Shown in pieces: positions 45,049 through 57,587 of a DNA stretch of 64,000 bases (its first letter is position 1; each line of letters begins with the position of its first letter). The position numbers and the translations under genes are program-made. Where the stretch lies: positions 1 through 64,000 of the forward strand of contig NZ_JAGQDE010000008.1 of the NCBI RefSeq assembly GCF_018069755.1, given 5' to 3'. Source of the stretch: Ideonella aquatica (GTDB taxonomy: Bacteria; Pseudomonadota; Gammaproteobacteria; Burkholderiales; Burkholderiaceae_C). Below the pieces are notes generated by a model. The model did no database searches. It was given only the letters and a program-made list of their open reading frames with translations, and was not told where the DNA came from.

Positions 45049-45142
45049 TGGCGGAGACGGAGGGATTCGAACCCTCGATGGAGTTTTTTGACCCCATACT
45101 CCCTTAGCAGGGGAGCACCTTCGGCCTCTCGGTCACGTCTCC
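45049..45142 (-). tRNA. tRNA-Ser (anticodon GCT)
   Basis: On the minus strand the sequence folds as a class II tRNA of 94 bases. The 7-base acceptor stem GGAGACG pairs with CGTCTCC, followed by discriminator G and an encoded CCA. The anticodon GCT lies at 45106-45108 with the flanks CT and AA, so it reads AGC and AGU serine codons. A long variable arm follows, and the T-loop is GGTTCGAATCC. It lies 34 bases downstream of lysC in the same direction. Confidence 0.97.
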
Positions 45143-45176
45143 AACCTAAGCTCGCATTCTAACCAGATTATTGGCC

Positions 45177-46466
45177 TCAGTCGGCGCTCTCGGCGGTCGG
45201 CTCGATCGAGGCATCCAAATCGAAGGCCTTGTGCAGCGCACGCACCGCCAGCTCCATGTACTTCTCGTCGATCACCACCGAGGTCTTGATCTCGGAGGTG
45301 GTGATCATCTGGATGTTGATGCCCTCTTCGCTCAGCGCGCGGAACATGGTGCTGGCCACGCCGGCGTGGCTGCGCATGCCGATGCCGACGATCGACACCT
45401 TGCAGATCTTGGCGTCACCCAGCACCTCGGCGGCGCCGGTGGCTGGCAGCACCTTGGTCTTGAGCAGATCCAGCGTGCGCTGGTAGTCGTTGCGGTGAAC
45501 CGTGAATGAAAAGTCGGTCTTGCCGTCGTGCGACACGTTCTGAATGATCACGTCGACGTCGATGTTGGCCTCGGCCACCTGGCCCAGGATTGAGTAGGCG
45601 ATGCCGGGCTTGTCGGGCACGCCCAGCACGGTGACCTTGGCTTCGTCGCGGTTGAAGGCGATGCCCGAGACAACGGCTTGTTCCATTTTTTCGTCTTCCT
45701 CGAAGGTGATCAGGGTGCCGGAGGCGGCCTCTTCAGTGATGTCGATGTCCCAGGGCGTGAAGCTGGAGAGCACGCGCAGCGGCACGCGGTACTTGCCGGC
45801 AAACTCCACCGAGCGGATCTGCAGCACCTTGGAGCCCAGGCTGGCCATCTCGAGCATTTCCTCGAAGCTGATGGTGTGCAGGCGCTTGGCCTCGGGCACG
45901 ATGCGCGGGTCGGTGGTGTAGACACCGTCGACGTCGGTGTAGATCAGGCACTCGTCGGCCTTCATTGCCGCTGCGATGGCCACCGCCGAGGTGTCCGAGC
46001 CCCCACGCCCCAGGGTGGTGACGTTGTTGTCCTCGTCCACGCCCTGGAAGCCGGTGATCACCACCACCCGGCCGGCGGCCAGGTCGGCGCGCACGCGGGC
46101 ATCGTCGATGCTCTGGATGCGGGCCTTGGTGTAGGCCGAGTCGGTGCGCACCGGCACCTGCCAGCCGGTGTAGCTCACTGCTTCCATGCCCTCGGCCTGC
46201 AGGGCCAGCGACAGCAGGCCCACCGAGACCTGTTCACCGGTGCAGGCGATCATGTCGAGTTCGCGCAGCATGGCTGCGGTCTGCTGGGCAGGCGACACAT
46301 CCTTGGCCAGCGCCAGCAGGCGGTTGGTCTCGCCGCTCATCGCCGAGGGAACGACGATCAGCTGGTGGCCTGCGCGTGCCCACTTGGCGACGCGTTTGGC
46401 AACGCTGCGGATGCGCTCGGTCGAGCCCATCGACGTGCCGCCGTACTTGTGAACGATCAAAGCCAT
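45177..46466 (-). CDS. lysC: Aspartate kinase
   Basis: First enzyme of the aspartate pathway to lysine, threonine and methionine. The 429-residue protein begins [14 protein letters not shown], the kinase signature, with [11 protein letters not shown] near residue 175 and two C-terminal ACT domains (about 265-420) that usually mediate feedback inhibition by lysine and threonine. It is of the monofunctional LysC type. The same-strand order alkA-accA-tilS-lysC is conserved in Burkholderiales. A hairpin without a T-run (46502-46520) lies in the 63-base gap after tilS. Confidence 0.95.
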   Translation of the reverse strand: MALIVHKYGGTSMGSTERIRSVAKRVAKWARAGHQLIVVPSAMSGETNRLLALAKDVSPAQQTAAMLRELDMIACTGEQVSVGLLSLALQAEGMEAVSYTGWQVPVRTDSAYTKARIQSIDDARVRADLAAGRVVVITGFQGVDEDNNVTTLGRGGSDTSAVAIAAAMKADECLIYTDVDGVYTTDPRIVPEAKRLHTISFEEMLEMASLGSKVLQIRSVEFAGKYRVPLRVLSSFTPWDIDITEEAASGTLITFEEDEKMEQAVVSGIAFNRDEAKVTVLGVPDKPGIAYSILGQVAEANIDVDVIIQNVSHDGKTDFSFTVHRNDYQRTLDLLKTKVLPATGAAEVLGDAKICKVSIVGIGMRSHAGVASTMFRALSEEGINIQMITTSEIKTSVVIDEKYMELAVRALHKAFDLDASIEPTAESAD

Positions 46467-46529
46467 GGAAGGATTGGAAGAGTGGGTCGAAGCGGAATCT
46501 GCGCCCGCCGACGGCGGGCGAAAAACCCC

Positions 46530-47963
46530 CTATTCTAGCTGCTGCGCTGCAGCATCCGGCGCCTCGGCCGACCAGCGCAGGCTGAGCTGTGGCTCGCCCG
46601 CCGCAGCACGCGCCCGCGCCTCCACGCCCAGTCCGGGCACCCACAGCAGCTGCTCCCCGGACCACAGCAAGGGCCCCTGACGCTGCCATGCGGGCACGCC
46701 CAGCGCCTGGAATTGCTGCTTCAGGCTGCGGGCGGGGCGGTCCGGCCCGAGCGAGAAACGCTCGCCGCCCCCCCTTGGCCGCCAGGTGCTGCCCGCCAGG
46801 CGGGACCAGGGCAGTCCGCCCTCCTCCACGGCTCGCAGCTGCACCCAGCCCAGGCCCGACGGCAGGACAAGGCACGCCGTGGGAGCGGTCGGCGGCCACA
46901 GGGCTGTGTCGGTGGCGGCGGTGTTGCCGGGCGTCAACCGTGCCAGGCGCAGGGTGCCGCGGTACAGGCGCAGCTCACACAGCGCGTCCACCGGCCAGCG
47001 ACCACTCCTGGCGCGTGGCAACTCGCTCAGCAGGCGTTCGATGAAGCGCTCACTGGCCTGCCCGGCACCCTGCTCTTTCAGCCACCGGCGCAGGCTGGCC
47101 CGCTGGCGTGCCGGGCTGAGGGCAAGCCAGGCGCGCTGGTCCAGCCCGTCTGACGGACTGCGCAGTGTGGCCAGGTCCGCCGCCGCGACCTCGTCAATCA
47201 ACTCGGCCGCCTGCCAGGCCTGGCGCGCCACCGTGCCCAGCGCCTGTTCAGCGTCGGGGAAGGCGGCGAGCAGGCCAGGCCAGACCTGCACACGCAGGCG
47301 GTTGCGCTCGAAGCGCGGGTCGCGGTTGCTGGGGTCTTCGATGTGGCTCAGGCCGTGGCGGTCCACGTAATGGTCGATCGCATCCGGCGAGCAGGCCAGC
47401 CAGGGCCGCGCCCAGGTCAGGCCGCCGCGCACCACGCTGGCGGGCATCGCAGCCAAGCCCGCCGCGCCCGCGCCGCGCAGGGCCTGCAGCAGCACGGTCT
47501 CGGCCTGGTCCTGGGCGTGGTGAGCCAGCAGCAGCAGCGTGGCGCCCTCCTCCGCCGCCAGGCGGGCCAGCATCTGATGGCGTTGCTGGCGTGCCCAGGC
47601 TTCGATGCTGGCGCCGGCAGGGGGGCGCTGGGTCAGACGGGCCACGCGCAGACGCAGCGGCCAGCCGGCGCGCCGCCATCGGCCACACTGCCGCTGCAGG
47701 TGGCGCACCCAGTCGTCGGCCTCGGGCTGCAGACCATGGTGGACATGCAGGGCCACCACCCTCAGGCCCAAGGCCTGTGCGGCTCGCACGGTGGCGTGGC
47801 ACAGCGCCGTGCTGTCACGGCCGCCGCTGAGGGCCACCGCAACGCAGGGGCGCCGGGGCTCAGCGGTCGGTGGTGTCGTTGAAGCGACCGTAGGACTTGA
47901 GACGTTCGTAGCGGCGCTCCAGCAGCTCCGGCACGGCCAGATCAGACACCTGGCGCAGCGCAT
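46530..47963 (-). CDS. tilS: tRNA(Ile)-lysidine synthetase TilS
   Basis: Converts C34 of tRNA-Ile(CAU) to lysidine so that it reads AUA. The PP-loop SGGRDS and the [11 protein letters not shown] and HHAQDQAET blocks are clear, and a C-terminal TilS domain extends to the stop TAG at 46530. The start is uncertain. The only ATG gives 477 residues and overlaps accA by 104 bases. The next candidate, GTG 47837, would start immediately before the PP-loop. The true N-terminus probably lies in the overlap. Confidence 0.88.
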   Translation of the reverse strand: MRCARCLIWPCRSCWSAATNVSSPTVASTTPPTAEPRRPCVAVALSGGRDSTALCHATVRAAQALGLRVVALHVHHGLQPEADDWVRHLQRQCGRWRRAGWPLRLRVARLTQRPPAGASIEAWARQQRHQMLARLAAEEGATLLLLAHHAQDQAETVLLQALRGAGAAGLAAMPASVVRGGLTWARPWLACSPDAIDHYVDRHGLSHIEDPSNRDPRFERNRLRVQVWPGLLAAFPDAEQALGTVARQAWQAAELIDEVAAADLATLRSPSDGLDQRAWLALSPARQRASLRRWLKEQGAGQASERFIERLLSELPRARSGRWPVDALCELRLYRGTLRLARLTPGNTAATDTALWPPTAPTACLVLPSGLGWVQLRAVEEGGLPWSRLAGSTWRPRGGGERFSLGPDRPARSLKQQFQALGVPAWQRQGPLLWSGEQLLWVPGLGVEARARAAAGEPQLSLRWSAEAPDAAAQQLE

Positions 47964-48831
47964 CGACCAGACCGCGCTTGAGCTGCGAGCACATCTGCTT
48001 GAGGTCGCGGTGGGCGCCGCCGACCGGCTCGCTGACGATCTTGTCGATCAGGCCCAGGGCTTTCAATCGGTGGGCGGTGATGCCCAGCGCCTCGGCGGCG
48101 TCCGAGGCCCGCTCGGCGGTCTTCCAGAGGATGGACGCACAGCCCTCTGGCGAGATCACCGAGTAGACCGAAAACTGCAGCATCAGCACCTGATCAGCCA
48201 CGCTGATCGCCAGCGCGCCGCCCGAGCCGCCCTCACCGATGATGGTGGTGATGATTGGCACTTCCAGCTGTGCCATCTCGTAGATGTTGCGGCCAATGGC
48301 TTCTGATTGGCCACGCTCCTCGGCGCCGATGCCGGGGTAGGCGCCTGGCGTGTCGACGAAGGTGAACACCGGCAGGCCGAACTTCTCGGCCAGCTTCATC
48401 AGACGCAGTGCCTTGCGGTAGCCCTCGGGGCGCGACATGCCGAAGTTGCGCGCCGCGCGTTCCTTGGTGTCGCGGCCCTTCTGGTGGCCCAGCACCATGC
48501 AGGCCTGGCCGTTGAAGCGCGCCAGTCCGCCGACGATGGACAGGTCATCGGCAAACGCGCGGTCGCCGTGCAGCTCCTGGAAGTCGGTGAACATCTCGTT
48601 CACGTAGTCCAGCGTGTAGGGCCGCTGCGGGTGCCGCGCAATTTGCGTGACCTGCCAGGGCGTCAGCTGCTGGTAGATCTCTTTGGTGAGCTGCAGGCTC
48701 TTCTTGTCCAGGCGGTCGATCTCCTCGGAGATGTCCACCGCCGATTCGCTTTGGACGAAGCGGAGTTCCTCGATCTTGGATTCCAGCTCCGCGATCGGTT
48801 GCTCGAAGTCCAGGAAATGTCGCTTGCTCAT
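47860..48831 (-). CDS. accA: Acetyl-CoA carboxylase carboxyltransferase subunit alpha
   Basis: Alpha half of the carboxyltransferase that makes malonyl-CoA for fatty-acid synthesis. The 323-residue protein is full length. It carries [11 protein letters not shown] at the N-terminus, [10 protein letters not shown] in the CoA-binding core and [11 protein letters not shown] downstream. Its last 104 bases may overlap the tilS coding region. It starts 45 bases after the alkA stop on the same strand. Confidence 0.96.
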   Translation of the reverse strand: MSKRHFLDFEQPIAELESKIEELRFVQSESAVDISEEIDRLDKKSLQLTKEIYQQLTPWQVTQIARHPQRPYTLDYVNEMFTDFQELHGDRAFADDLSIVGGLARFNGQACMVLGHQKGRDTKERAARNFGMSRPEGYRKALRLMKLAEKFGLPVFTFVDTPGAYPGIGAEERGQSEAIGRNIYEMAQLEVPIITTIIGEGGSGGALAISVADQVLMLQFSVYSVISPEGCASILWKTAERASDAAEALGITAHRLKALGLIDKIVSEPVGGAHRDLKQMCSQLKRGLVDALRQVSDLAVPELLERRYERLKSYGRFNDTTDR

Positions 48832-48876
48832 TCAGCCACTCCTTGGGCATGCATTGTGCCCAATCCCAACGGGTTC

Positions 48877-49536
48877 TCAATAGTCGACCGGCAGCGGGTC
48901 CAGGCTGCGCCAGAGGTACCAGGTGGCGACCGAGCGGTAGGGCGCCCAGCCCTCGCCCAGCTCACGCGCCTCGGCGCGCGATACCGGCTCGCCGCTGAAG
49001 TAATTGACGCTGATGCCCTTGAGCAGGCCCAGGTCGTCCAGCGGCAGCACGTTCGGCCGCATCAGGTGAAAGATCAGGAACATCTCGGCGGTCCAGCGGC
49101 CGATGCCGCGGATGGCCACCAGCTCATCGATGATGGCCTCATCGTCCATGCCCTGCCACTGGCGCACATGGACCTGCCCATCGTCGAAATGCCGGGCCAG
49201 GTCGCCCAGGTACTCGGCCTTGCGGGCCGACAGCCCAGCCGCCCGCAGCGCCGGCACATCCAGCGCCAGCACGGCGGCGGGCTGCAGGCGCTTGTTGGCA
49301 CCGGCGCCGCCCACGGCCGCGACAAAGCGCTCCCACACCGACTGTGCGGCCTTCACCGAGATCTGCTGGCCGACGATCGAGCGGGCCAGCGTGGTGAAGG
49401 CGTCACCGTGGCTGTGCAGGCGGGCCTCACCGAACTGCGGGATCAGTTTCTTCATGACCCGGTCGCGCTTGGCCAGGTGCTTGCAGGCCTCGTCCCAGTA
49501 ATCCGGCGTGACGCCGGCCGCACTGCGCGTTCCCAC
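48877..49536 (-). CDS. alkA: DNA-3-methyladenine glycosylase (AlkA/HhH-GPD type)
   Basis: A 219-residue base-excision repair enzyme of the HhH-GPD superfamily that removes alkylated bases. The helix-hairpin-helix IRGIGRWTAEMF lies near residue 145 and is followed by the catalytic Asp region LPLDDLGLLKG. There is no Fe-S cluster loop at the C-terminus, which separates it from Nth/MutY. It starts one base after the cysS stop. Confidence 0.9.
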   Translation of the reverse strand: MGTRSAAGVTPDYWDEACKHLAKRDRVMKKLIPQFGEARLHSHGDAFTTLARSIVGQQISVKAAQSVWERFVAAVGGAGANKRLQPAAVLALDVPALRAAGLSARKAEYLGDLARHFDDGQVHVRQWQGMDDEAIIDELVAIRGIGRWTAEMFLIFHLMRPNVLPLDDLGLLKGISVNYFSGEPVSRAEARELGEGWAPYRSVATWYLWRSLDPLPVDY

Positions 49537-49537
49537 G

Positions 49538-50914
49538 TCAGGCCCTGACCCAGGTCGTGCCCTGCGGGCCGTCCTTGAGCTGCACGCCCTCGGCCGTCAG
49601 CTGGGCGCGAATGGCATCAGCGCGGGCAAAGTCTCGCGATTGCTTGGCAGCCTGGCGCTCGGCGATCAGGGCCTCGATGCGGGCGGCATCGGCGTCATCG
49701 GCGCCGCCCTGCAGATAGGCTGCAGGGTCCTGCTGCAGCAGGCCCAGCACGCCGCCCAGGGCCTTGAGCTGGCCGGCCAGGCGCGGATCGCGGCTGCGGT
49801 TGAGTTCACTGGCCAGGTCGAAGAGCACGGCCACCGCCTCGGGCGTGCCCAGGTCCTCGTCCATCGCGGCCTTGAAGCGCGCGGCATGGCCTTCGGACCA
49901 GTCAATGACCACGTCCTGCGCCGGCACGCTGGCCATCGCGGTGTACAGGCGGCGCAGCGCGTTGCGTGCGTCGTCCAGGTGCACGTCCGAGTAGTTCAGC
50001 GGGCTGCGGTAGTGGGCCCGGACGACGAAGAAGCGGATCGTCTCGGCATCAAAGGACTTGAGGACCTCGCGGATGGTGAAGAAGTTGCCCAGGCTCTTGG
50101 ACATCTTCTCGTTGTCGACGTTGACAAAGCCGTTGTGCATCCAGGTGCGGGCCAGCGGCACGCCGTTGGCGCCTTCGCTCTGGGCGATCTCGTTCTCGTG
50201 GTGCGGGAACTCCAGGTCGGCGCCACCGCCATGGATGTCGAAGGTCTGACCCAGCAGCGCGCAGGCCATGGCCGAGCACTCGATGTGCCAGCCGGGGCGG
50301 CCCTCGCCGTAGGCGCTGGGCCACTTGGCATCGGTCGGCTCGCTGGGCTTGGCCGACTTCCACAGCACGAAGTCCAGCGCGTCTTCCTTGCCATCGGCCA
50401 CGGTCACGCGCTCGCCCGCCTGCAACTCGTCCAGTGACTTGCCCGACAGCTTGCCGTAGCCGGGGAAGCGCCGCACCGCGTAGTTCACGTCGCCGTTGCT
50501 GCTGCGGTAGGCCAGGCCCTTGTCTTCCAGCGTGCGCACGATGTCGAGCATCTGCGGCACATAGTCGGTGGCGCGCGGGTCGTGGGTGGGACGCAGGATG
50601 CCCAGCGCGTCGAAGTCGGCGTACATCTCGGCGATCATGCGATCGGTCAGGGCGCGCACGGTCTCGCCGTTGTCCACCGCGCGGCGGATGATCTTGTCCT
50701 CGATGTCGGTGATGTTGCGCACGTGGGTGACGCGCAGGCCGCTCGCCTCCAGCCAGCGCCGGGCGATGTCAAAGGCGATGTTCGAGCGCGCATGGCCGAT
50801 GTGGCAGAGGTCGTAGACGGTGATGCCGCACACGTACATGCGCACATGACCAGGCTCGAGTGGCAACAGATCTTCGACCCGGCGGGTCAGCGTGTTGTGG
50901 ATGCGCAGCGTCAT
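49538..50914 (-). CDS. cysS: Cysteinyl-tRNA synthetase
   Basis: Class I aminoacyl-tRNA synthetase that charges tRNA-Cys. The 458-residue protein has the zinc-site Cys in [10 protein letters not shown], the HIGH motif in CHIGHAR (about residues 36-39) and KMSKS (about 270). ATG 50914 gives the conserved [11 protein letters not shown] start; a longer upstream frame runs through the divergent ppiA promoter region and is rejected. It heads the minus-strand cluster cysS-alkA-accA-tilS-lysC-tRNA-Ser. Confidence 0.96.
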   Translation of the reverse strand: MTLRIHNTLTRRVEDLLPLEPGHVRMYVCGITVYDLCHIGHARSNIAFDIARRWLEASGLRVTHVRNITDIEDKIIRRAVDNGETVRALTDRMIAEMYADFDALGILRPTHDPRATDYVPQMLDIVRTLEDKGLAYRSSNGDVNYAVRRFPGYGKLSGKSLDELQAGERVTVADGKEDALDFVLWKSAKPSEPTDAKWPSAYGEGRPGWHIECSAMACALLGQTFDIHGGGADLEFPHHENEIAQSEGANGVPLARTWMHNGFVNVDNEKMSKSLGNFFTIREVLKSFDAETIRFFVVRAHYRSPLNYSDVHLDDARNALRRLYTAMASVPAQDVVIDWSEGHAARFKAAMDEDLGTPEAVAVLFDLASELNRSRDPRLAGQLKALGGVLGLLQQDPAAYLQGGADDADAARIEALIAERQAAKQSRDFARADAIRAQLTAEGVQLKDGPQGTTWVRA

Positions 50915-51035
50915 CGACGGGACTGGAGGGAGGGCAGCGCGCACCGTGGACGGATGGCGCCGACAGGCCGGAGCGCCGCGGGGGAAAACGGGTGCTCGGT
51001 AGAATCGAGGCAGTATAGCCAAGGAGCCTCCTACC

Positions 51036-51587
51036 GTGACACGCCCCCTGCTGGCCGGCGCCGTGATCGCCCTGTCCGCCCTGCTCACCCTGCCCGCCTG
51101 GGCCCAGAAGGTGCGCCTCACCACCAGCGCGGGCGACATCGTGGTGCAGCTGGACGCCGAGAAGGCGCCCAAGACCGTGGCCAATTTCGTGCAGTACGCC
51201 AAGTCCGGCCACTATGACGGCACGATCTTCCACCGCGTGATCGACGGCTTCATGATCCAGGGCGGCGGCATGAAACCCGACATGAGCGAGAAGCCCACCC
51301 GCCCGCCGATCCCGCTGGAGGCCGGCAAGGGCTTGTCCAACCTGCGCGGCAGCATCGCCATGGCGCGCACCGGCTTCCCCGACTCGGCCACCTCGCAGTT
51401 CTTCATCAACGTGGTCGACAACGTCCGCCTCGACACCTACGGCGGCGGCTACGCCGTGTTCGGCAAGGTGATCGAGGGCATGGAGGTCGTCGACAAGATC
51501 AAGGGCGTGCCGGTGGGCAACCAGGCTGGCCACCAGAACGTTCCGCTGCAACCCGTCACCATCAAGAAGGCCTCGATCGAGGACTGA
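51036..51587 (+). CDS. ppiA: Periplasmic peptidyl-prolyl cis-trans isomerase (cyclophilin A)
   Basis: A 183-residue cyclophilin with a Sec signal peptide (about residues 1-23, ending PAWAQ), so it acts on proline bonds in periplasmic proteins. Cyclophilin core motifs [13 protein letters not shown] and [10 protein letters not shown] are present. The start is GTG 51036, with AAGGAG 11 bases upstream. ppiB follows 7 bases after its stop, a tandem pair of one secreted and one cytoplasmic isomerase. Confidence 0.93.
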   Translation: MTRPLLAGAVIALSALLTLPAWAQKVRLTTSAGDIVVQLDAEKAPKTVANFVQYAKSGHYDGTIFHRVIDGFMIQGGGMKPDMSEKPTRPPIPLEAGKGLSNLRGSIAMARTGFPDSATSQFFINVVDNVRLDTYGGGYAVFGKVIEGMEVVDKIKGVPVGNQAGHQNVPLQPVTIKKASIED

Positions 51588-51594
51588 ACCCACC

Positions 51595-52098
51595 ATGACC
51601 AAGACTGTTGAACTGACCACCTCCGCCGGCGTCATCCGCCTGGAACTCGACGATGCCAAGGCCCCGAAGTCGGTGGCCAATTTCCTGGACTACGTGGCCC
51701 AGGGCCACTATGACGGCACGGTGTTCCACCGCGTGATCAAGGGCTTCATGATCCAGGGCGGCGGCATGACCGAGTCGATGGACCAGAAGCCCACCGGCGA
51801 GGCCATTCCCAACGAGGCCAACAACGGCCTGAAGAACGACAAGTACACCGTGGCCATGGCGCGCACCAATGCGCCGCATTCGGCCACCGCGCAGTTCTTC
51901 ATCAACGCCACCGACAACGACTTCCTGAACTTCAAGTCCGAGTCGCCCAGCGGCTGGGGCTATGCCGTGTTCGGCAAGGTGGTGGCCGGCACCGAGGTGG
52001 TTGATGCGATCGAGAAAGTGCGCACCGGCCGCCGGGGCTACCACGATGACGTGCCGGTCGAGGCGGTGACGATCATCAAGGCCACCGAGATTGCCTGA
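51595..52098 (+). CDS. ppiB: Cytoplasmic peptidyl-prolyl cis-trans isomerase (cyclophilin B)
   Basis: A 167-residue cyclophilin without a signal peptide. It shares FHRVIKGFMIQGG and SATAQFFINA with its upstream paralogue, so the two arose by duplication and differ in location. Its stop overlaps the likely TTG start of lpxH by 8 bases. Confidence 0.94.
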   Translation: MTKTVELTTSAGVIRLELDDAKAPKSVANFLDYVAQGHYDGTVFHRVIKGFMIQGGGMTESMDQKPTGEAIPNEANNGLKNDKYTVAMARTNAPHSATAQFFINATDNDFLNFKSESPSGWGYAVFGKVVAGTEVVDAIEKVRTGRRGYHDDVPVEAVTIIKATEIA

Positions 52099-52876
52099 GT
52101 TCGGCCTGGATGTGCTGACGGCGCCCGCGGGCGCCCGGCGCATCGAGTTCGTGTCGGACCTCCATCTCTGCGCAGAACTGCCGCGCACGACCGAGGCCTG
52201 TCTGTCCTGGCTGGCTCACAGCCAGGCCGACCTGCTGATCATCCTGGGCGACCTGTTCGAGGCCTGGATTGGCGATGATGCGGCCGATCAGCCTTCGGTT
52301 TCCCAGGTCGTGTCTGCCCTGCGCGATGCCAGCGCGCGCCGCCCCCTGGCCGTGATGCGCGGCAACCGCGACTTCCTGCTGGGCGAGGACTTCTTTCAGC
52401 GCAGCGGCTGCACCGCACTGGCCGATCCCTGCGTGCTTGAGGCCTTTGGCCAGCGCGTGCTGCTGAGCCACGGCGACGCGCTGTGCCTGGACGACAGCGC
52501 CTACCAGCGCTTTCGCGCCGAGGTGCGCCAGAGCGCCTGGCAGGCCGCATTCCTGGCGCGGCCTCTGGCTGAGCGGCAGGCGATTGCCGGCGGCCTGCGG
52601 GCAGCCTCGCAGGCCAGCCAGGCTGGCCGCGCCGTGGAGACCTATGCCGACCCCGACCCAGCGCTGGCCAGCGACTGGCTGCACCGCGCCCAGGCCACGA
52701 CCTTGGTGCACGGCCACACCCATCGCCCTGGCGACGAGGTGCGCGCCGAAGGCTGGACCCGCCGCGTGCTGAGCGACTGGGACCTGGACCACGCCCGGCG
52801 TGCTGAGGTGCTGGCCTGGACCGCGCGGGGCTGGCAGCGCCATCCGCTGCCGGCTGACGGTCAATGGGTTGGCTGA
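52091..52876 (+). CDS. lpxH: UDP-2,3-diacylglucosamine diphosphatase LpxH
   Basis: Lipid A pathway enzyme that cleaves UDP-2,3-diacylglucosamine to lipid X and UMP at the inner membrane. The 261-residue protein has the calcineurin-like metal ligands in SDLHL, GDLFEAW, GNRDFLLG, SHGD and HGHTHRP. The TTG at 52091 overlaps ppiB by 8 bases; GTG 52112 is a possible later start. Its end overlaps the next gene by 13 bases. Confidence 0.92.
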   Translation: MPEFGLDVLTAPAGARRIEFVSDLHLCAELPRTTEACLSWLAHSQADLLIILGDLFEAWIGDDAADQPSVSQVVSALRDASARRPLAVMRGNRDFLLGEDFFQRSGCTALADPCVLEAFGQRVLLSHGDALCLDDSAYQRFRAEVRQSAWQAAFLARPLAERQAIAGGLRAASQASQAGRAVETYADPDPALASDWLHRAQATTLVHGHTHRPGDEVRAEGWTRRVLSDWDLDHARRAEVLAWTARGWQRHPLPADGQWVG

Positions 52877-53637
52877 GCCGGCTGGCCGACTGGCGCGAGC
52901 AGCGCCAGCTGGCCCGCCACGCGATCGACGACCGGCTGTGGCAGGCGGTGCTGCAGGCCTACCCCTTCATTGCCGAGCGCTCGGCCGCCGATGTGGCCGC
53001 CCTGCGCCGCCTCAGCAGCCTGTTCCTGGCCCGCAAGCAGTTCCATGGCGCCCACGGCCTGGTCATCGACGACCTGATGGCGGTGTGCATTGCCGCTCAG
53101 GCCTGTCTGCCGCTGCTGGGGCTGTCACTGGACCACTACGACGGCTTCGTTGGCATCGTCGTGCAGCCCGATGAGGTGGTGGCGCCGCGCAGCGTGATCG
53201 ACGAGGACGGCGTGGTCCACGAGTACGACGAGGCGCTGACCGGCGAGGCCATGGAAGGCGGCCCGGTGATGCTGTCCTGGCACGACGTGGCCCAGGCCGG
53301 TGAGCAGGCCGACATGGCCTACAACGTGGTGATCCACGAGTTCGCCCATGTGCTGGACATGCGCGACGGTGTGGCCGACGGCGTGCCGCTGCTGGCCACC
53401 GCGGCCCACCGCCAGGCCTGGATCGAGGTGCTGGATGCCGAGTTCGAGGATTTTGTGCAACGCGTCGACGCTGGCGAAGACACGCTGATCGATCCCTACG
53501 GCGCCGAGGCGCCCGAGGAGTTCTTTGCCGTGGCGAGCGAGGCCTTCTTCGTCGCCGCGGCGGCGCTGCGCGACGAACACCCTCGCCTGTACCGTCTGCT
53601 GGCCAGCTACTACCGGCAGGATCCGGCGGCCGGCTGA
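52864..53637 (+). CDS. mtfA: M90 zinc metallopeptidase MtfA-like
   Basis: A 257-residue zinc peptidase of the MtfA group, which in E. coli binds the Mlc repressor and has peptidase activity. The HExxH motif is HEFAHVLD (about residues 158-165), and the third ligand Glu is likely in VASEAFF (about 222). It overlaps lpxH by 13 bases, so the two are coupled. A hairpin shared with the opposite-strand clpA terminator follows its stop. Confidence 0.9.
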   Translation: MGWLSRLADWREQRQLARHAIDDRLWQAVLQAYPFIAERSAADVAALRRLSSLFLARKQFHGAHGLVIDDLMAVCIAAQACLPLLGLSLDHYDGFVGIVVQPDEVVAPRSVIDEDGVVHEYDEALTGEAMEGGPVMLSWHDVAQAGEQADMAYNVVIHEFAHVLDMRDGVADGVPLLATAAHRQAWIEVLDAEFEDFVQRVDAGEDTLIDPYGAEAPEEFFAVASEAFFVAAAALRDEHPRLYRLLASYYRQDPAAG

Positions 53638-53665
53638 ACGAACAAGGGGCGCCCGAAGGCGCCCC
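53636..53665 (-). terminator. Probable terminator of clpA, convergent with mtfA
   Basis: A perfect 8-base stem (53646-53653 with 53658-53665, 4-base loop) is followed on the minus strand by TTGTTCGTTC. On the plus strand there is no T-run, so it serves clpA better than mtfA. Confidence 0.6.
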
Positions 53666-53689
53666 TGGCGATGCTGGCGTGCGGCCGGA

Positions 53690-56007
<2,318 letters not shown>

Positions 56008-56029
<22 letters not shown>

Positions 56030-56361
56030 TGAAGCGGGTGCCCCGAGCGGCGTGCAGCAGCCAGCACGAGTTCAACCTTGGTGGCGGCGACGTCCTTGGT
56101 GAAGACGCCGCACACCGCGCGACCCTCGTGATGGATCTTCAACATCACCTGGGTCGCAGCCTCGCGGTCGAGGCGGAAATACTCTTGCAGCACCATCACG
56201 ACGAACTCCATCGGCGTGAAGTCGTCGTTCAGCATGACCACCTGGAACATGCGCGGCGGCTTGGTCTTGGCCGCCTTGCGCTCGGCCACCACCGATCCCT
56301 GACCGTCATCAGGTTTGCCAACCTGTGGTGTCTGTGTGGGAGGTTTGGGACGAGAGGGCAT
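56008..56361 (-). CDS. clpS: ClpS adaptor protein
   Basis: A 117-residue adaptor that hands N-degron substrates to ClpA. The core [15 protein letters not shown] holds the Asn-Asp substrate-pocket residues, and [16 protein letters not shown] follows. The N-terminal 35 residues are Lys/Pro-rich and disordered, as usual. ATG 56361 is chosen by homology; upstream frame extension crosses the divergent cold-shock promoter. It overlaps clpA by 22 bases. Confidence 0.94.
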
Positions 56362-56507
56362 GAAATCAGTATAGCCAGTTGGGCAGATGGCTGCGTCGGG
56401 GTCAATCGTCACCCTGTCGGGCATCGGCGCATGTTGCAAAAAAGGGCATGCGAGAGCGCGTTTTTCAAGCTTGGGCGCACCAAAGCGGTGTCGCCAGAGC
56501 GTTTTCA

Positions 56508-56536
56508 TTGACACCATCCCTGGCCCCGCAAACAAT
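56508..56536 (+). promoter_or_regulatory. Candidate sigma-70 promoter of the cold-shock gene
   Basis: A consensus -35 TTGACA (56508-56513) is followed after 17 bases by AACAAT (56531-56536), which matches the -10 at four of six positions. It lies about 40 bases before the ATG. Confidence 0.5.
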
Positions 56537-56575
56537 TGCACGCATAAGCCTGAAAAAGGCATCAGGAGGACAGGT

Positions 56576-56845
56576 ATGGACGCGTTTGGAACCGTCAAGT
56601 GGTTCAACGACACGAAGGGCTACGGCTTCATCGAGCCCGATGACGGTGGTGGTGATGTGTTTGTGCATCACACAGCCATCCAGATGGATGGCTATCGCAC
56701 GCTGAAGCAAGGCGCCCGGGTGGTCTACGAGGCTGTCATCGGCCCCAAGGGCCATCAGGCGCAGAACATCCGCTCGGTCGACCCGGTGCGGGCGCGCGCC
56801 AGCTCCACCACCGTGGAGCGCGACCCTGCCGAGAACCCCGACTGA
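56576..56845 (+). CDS. Cold-shock domain protein
   Basis: An 89-residue CspA-type RNA/ssDNA-binding protein. The cold-shock domain covers residues 3-67 with RNP1-like KGYGFIEP and RNP2-like VFVHHTAI. A 20-residue polar tail follows. ATG 56576 has a strong ribosome site (AGGAGG). Divergent from clpS with a 214-base gap and a likely own promoter; probably monocistronic. It could act as a transcription antiterminator or mRNA chaperone. Confidence 0.93.
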   Translation: MDAFGTVKWFNDTKGYGFIEPDDGGGDVFVHHTAIQMDGYRTLKQGARVVYEAVIGPKGHQAQNIRSVDPVRARASSTTVERDPAENPD

Positions 56846-56877
56846 GTGTCCCGACTGAGCCTGAGCGCCCGCCCCGC

Positions 56878-57585
56878 TCAGCTCATGCACCAGGCCGCAA
56901 AGCGGACAAACAGGTCGTGACCCAGGGCCCAGGCTGACGCCCCCGCCAGAGCCGCCCCCGACAAGCGGGCCGCCCAGCGGATGATCAGGCCTTCCCGGGC
57001 GGAGTTGCCTTGCGCCAAACGCTGCCACAGTGCCGGCGCCAGGCCCAGCGGCAGTGCCGACGCCAGTGCGAAAGCCCCCATCACGGCGGCGCCCGACAGG
57101 GCCGAATTGGCCAGGGCGGCCACCATCAGTGCCGATTGCAACAGCCCGCAGGGCCAGGCCACCCAGACCAGGCCAGCACCCGAGGCCCGCAGCGCGCTGC
57201 CGCTGCGGCCGTGCCAGCGCACGGGCTGCACCTGGGAGCGATCGCCGCTGCGCCCCAACTGGTCCAGCCACTGGGGCGGGCGGCCATGGATCAGCAGCCA
57301 CAGGCCCAGGGCCAGCGCCGCCATGTGGGCGAGGGTCCAGATCGGACGCAGCGCCGGGCTCCACTGGCCCAGCTGGGCCAACCAGGCCACACTGGTGGCC
57401 GCCACCGCACCGGCGGCGGCGTAGCCCAGCAGGCGTCCGAGGTGAAAGAAGCCCAGTCCCAGCCGCGGCCGGGTCGGCGCGCAGCCGCGTACCGCGGCCG
57501 CACTGGCGACGCCGCACATGCCGATGCAATGAAGAGAGCCTGCCAGGCCCATCAACAGGGCCGACAGGACCAGGGCCTGGTCCAC
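56878..57585 (-). CDS. TauE/SafE-type membrane protein next to hemN
   Basis: A 235-residue inner-membrane protein with about six helices and the motif GSLHCIGMCG near the N-terminus, which marks the TauE/SafE or DsbD-like branch often found by cbb3 oxidase and heme genes. Its Cys pair may bind metal, so a role in copper or heme handling for the oxidase is plausible but not shown. The start is GTG 57585, 2 bases after the hemN stop. It is convergent with the cold-shock gene. Confidence 0.83.
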   Translation of the reverse strand: MDQALVLSALLMGLAGSLHCIGMCGVASAAAVRGCAPTRPRLGLGFFHLGRLLGYAAAGAVAATSVAWLAQLGQWSPALRPIWTLAHMAALALGLWLLIHGRPPQWLDQLGRSGDRSQVQPVRWHGRSGSALRASGAGLVWVAWPCGLLQSALMVAALANSALSGAAVMGAFALASALPLGLAPALWQRLAQGNSAREGLIIRWAARLSGAALAGASAWALGHDLFVRFAAWCMS

Positions 57586-57587
57586 CC

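Noticed and set aside
46502-46520. Hairpin (8-base perfect stem) between tilS and lysC as a terminator of tilS
   Set aside because: On the minus strand the T-run precedes the stem instead of following it, so it does not fit an intrinsic terminator. A regulatory role remains possible.
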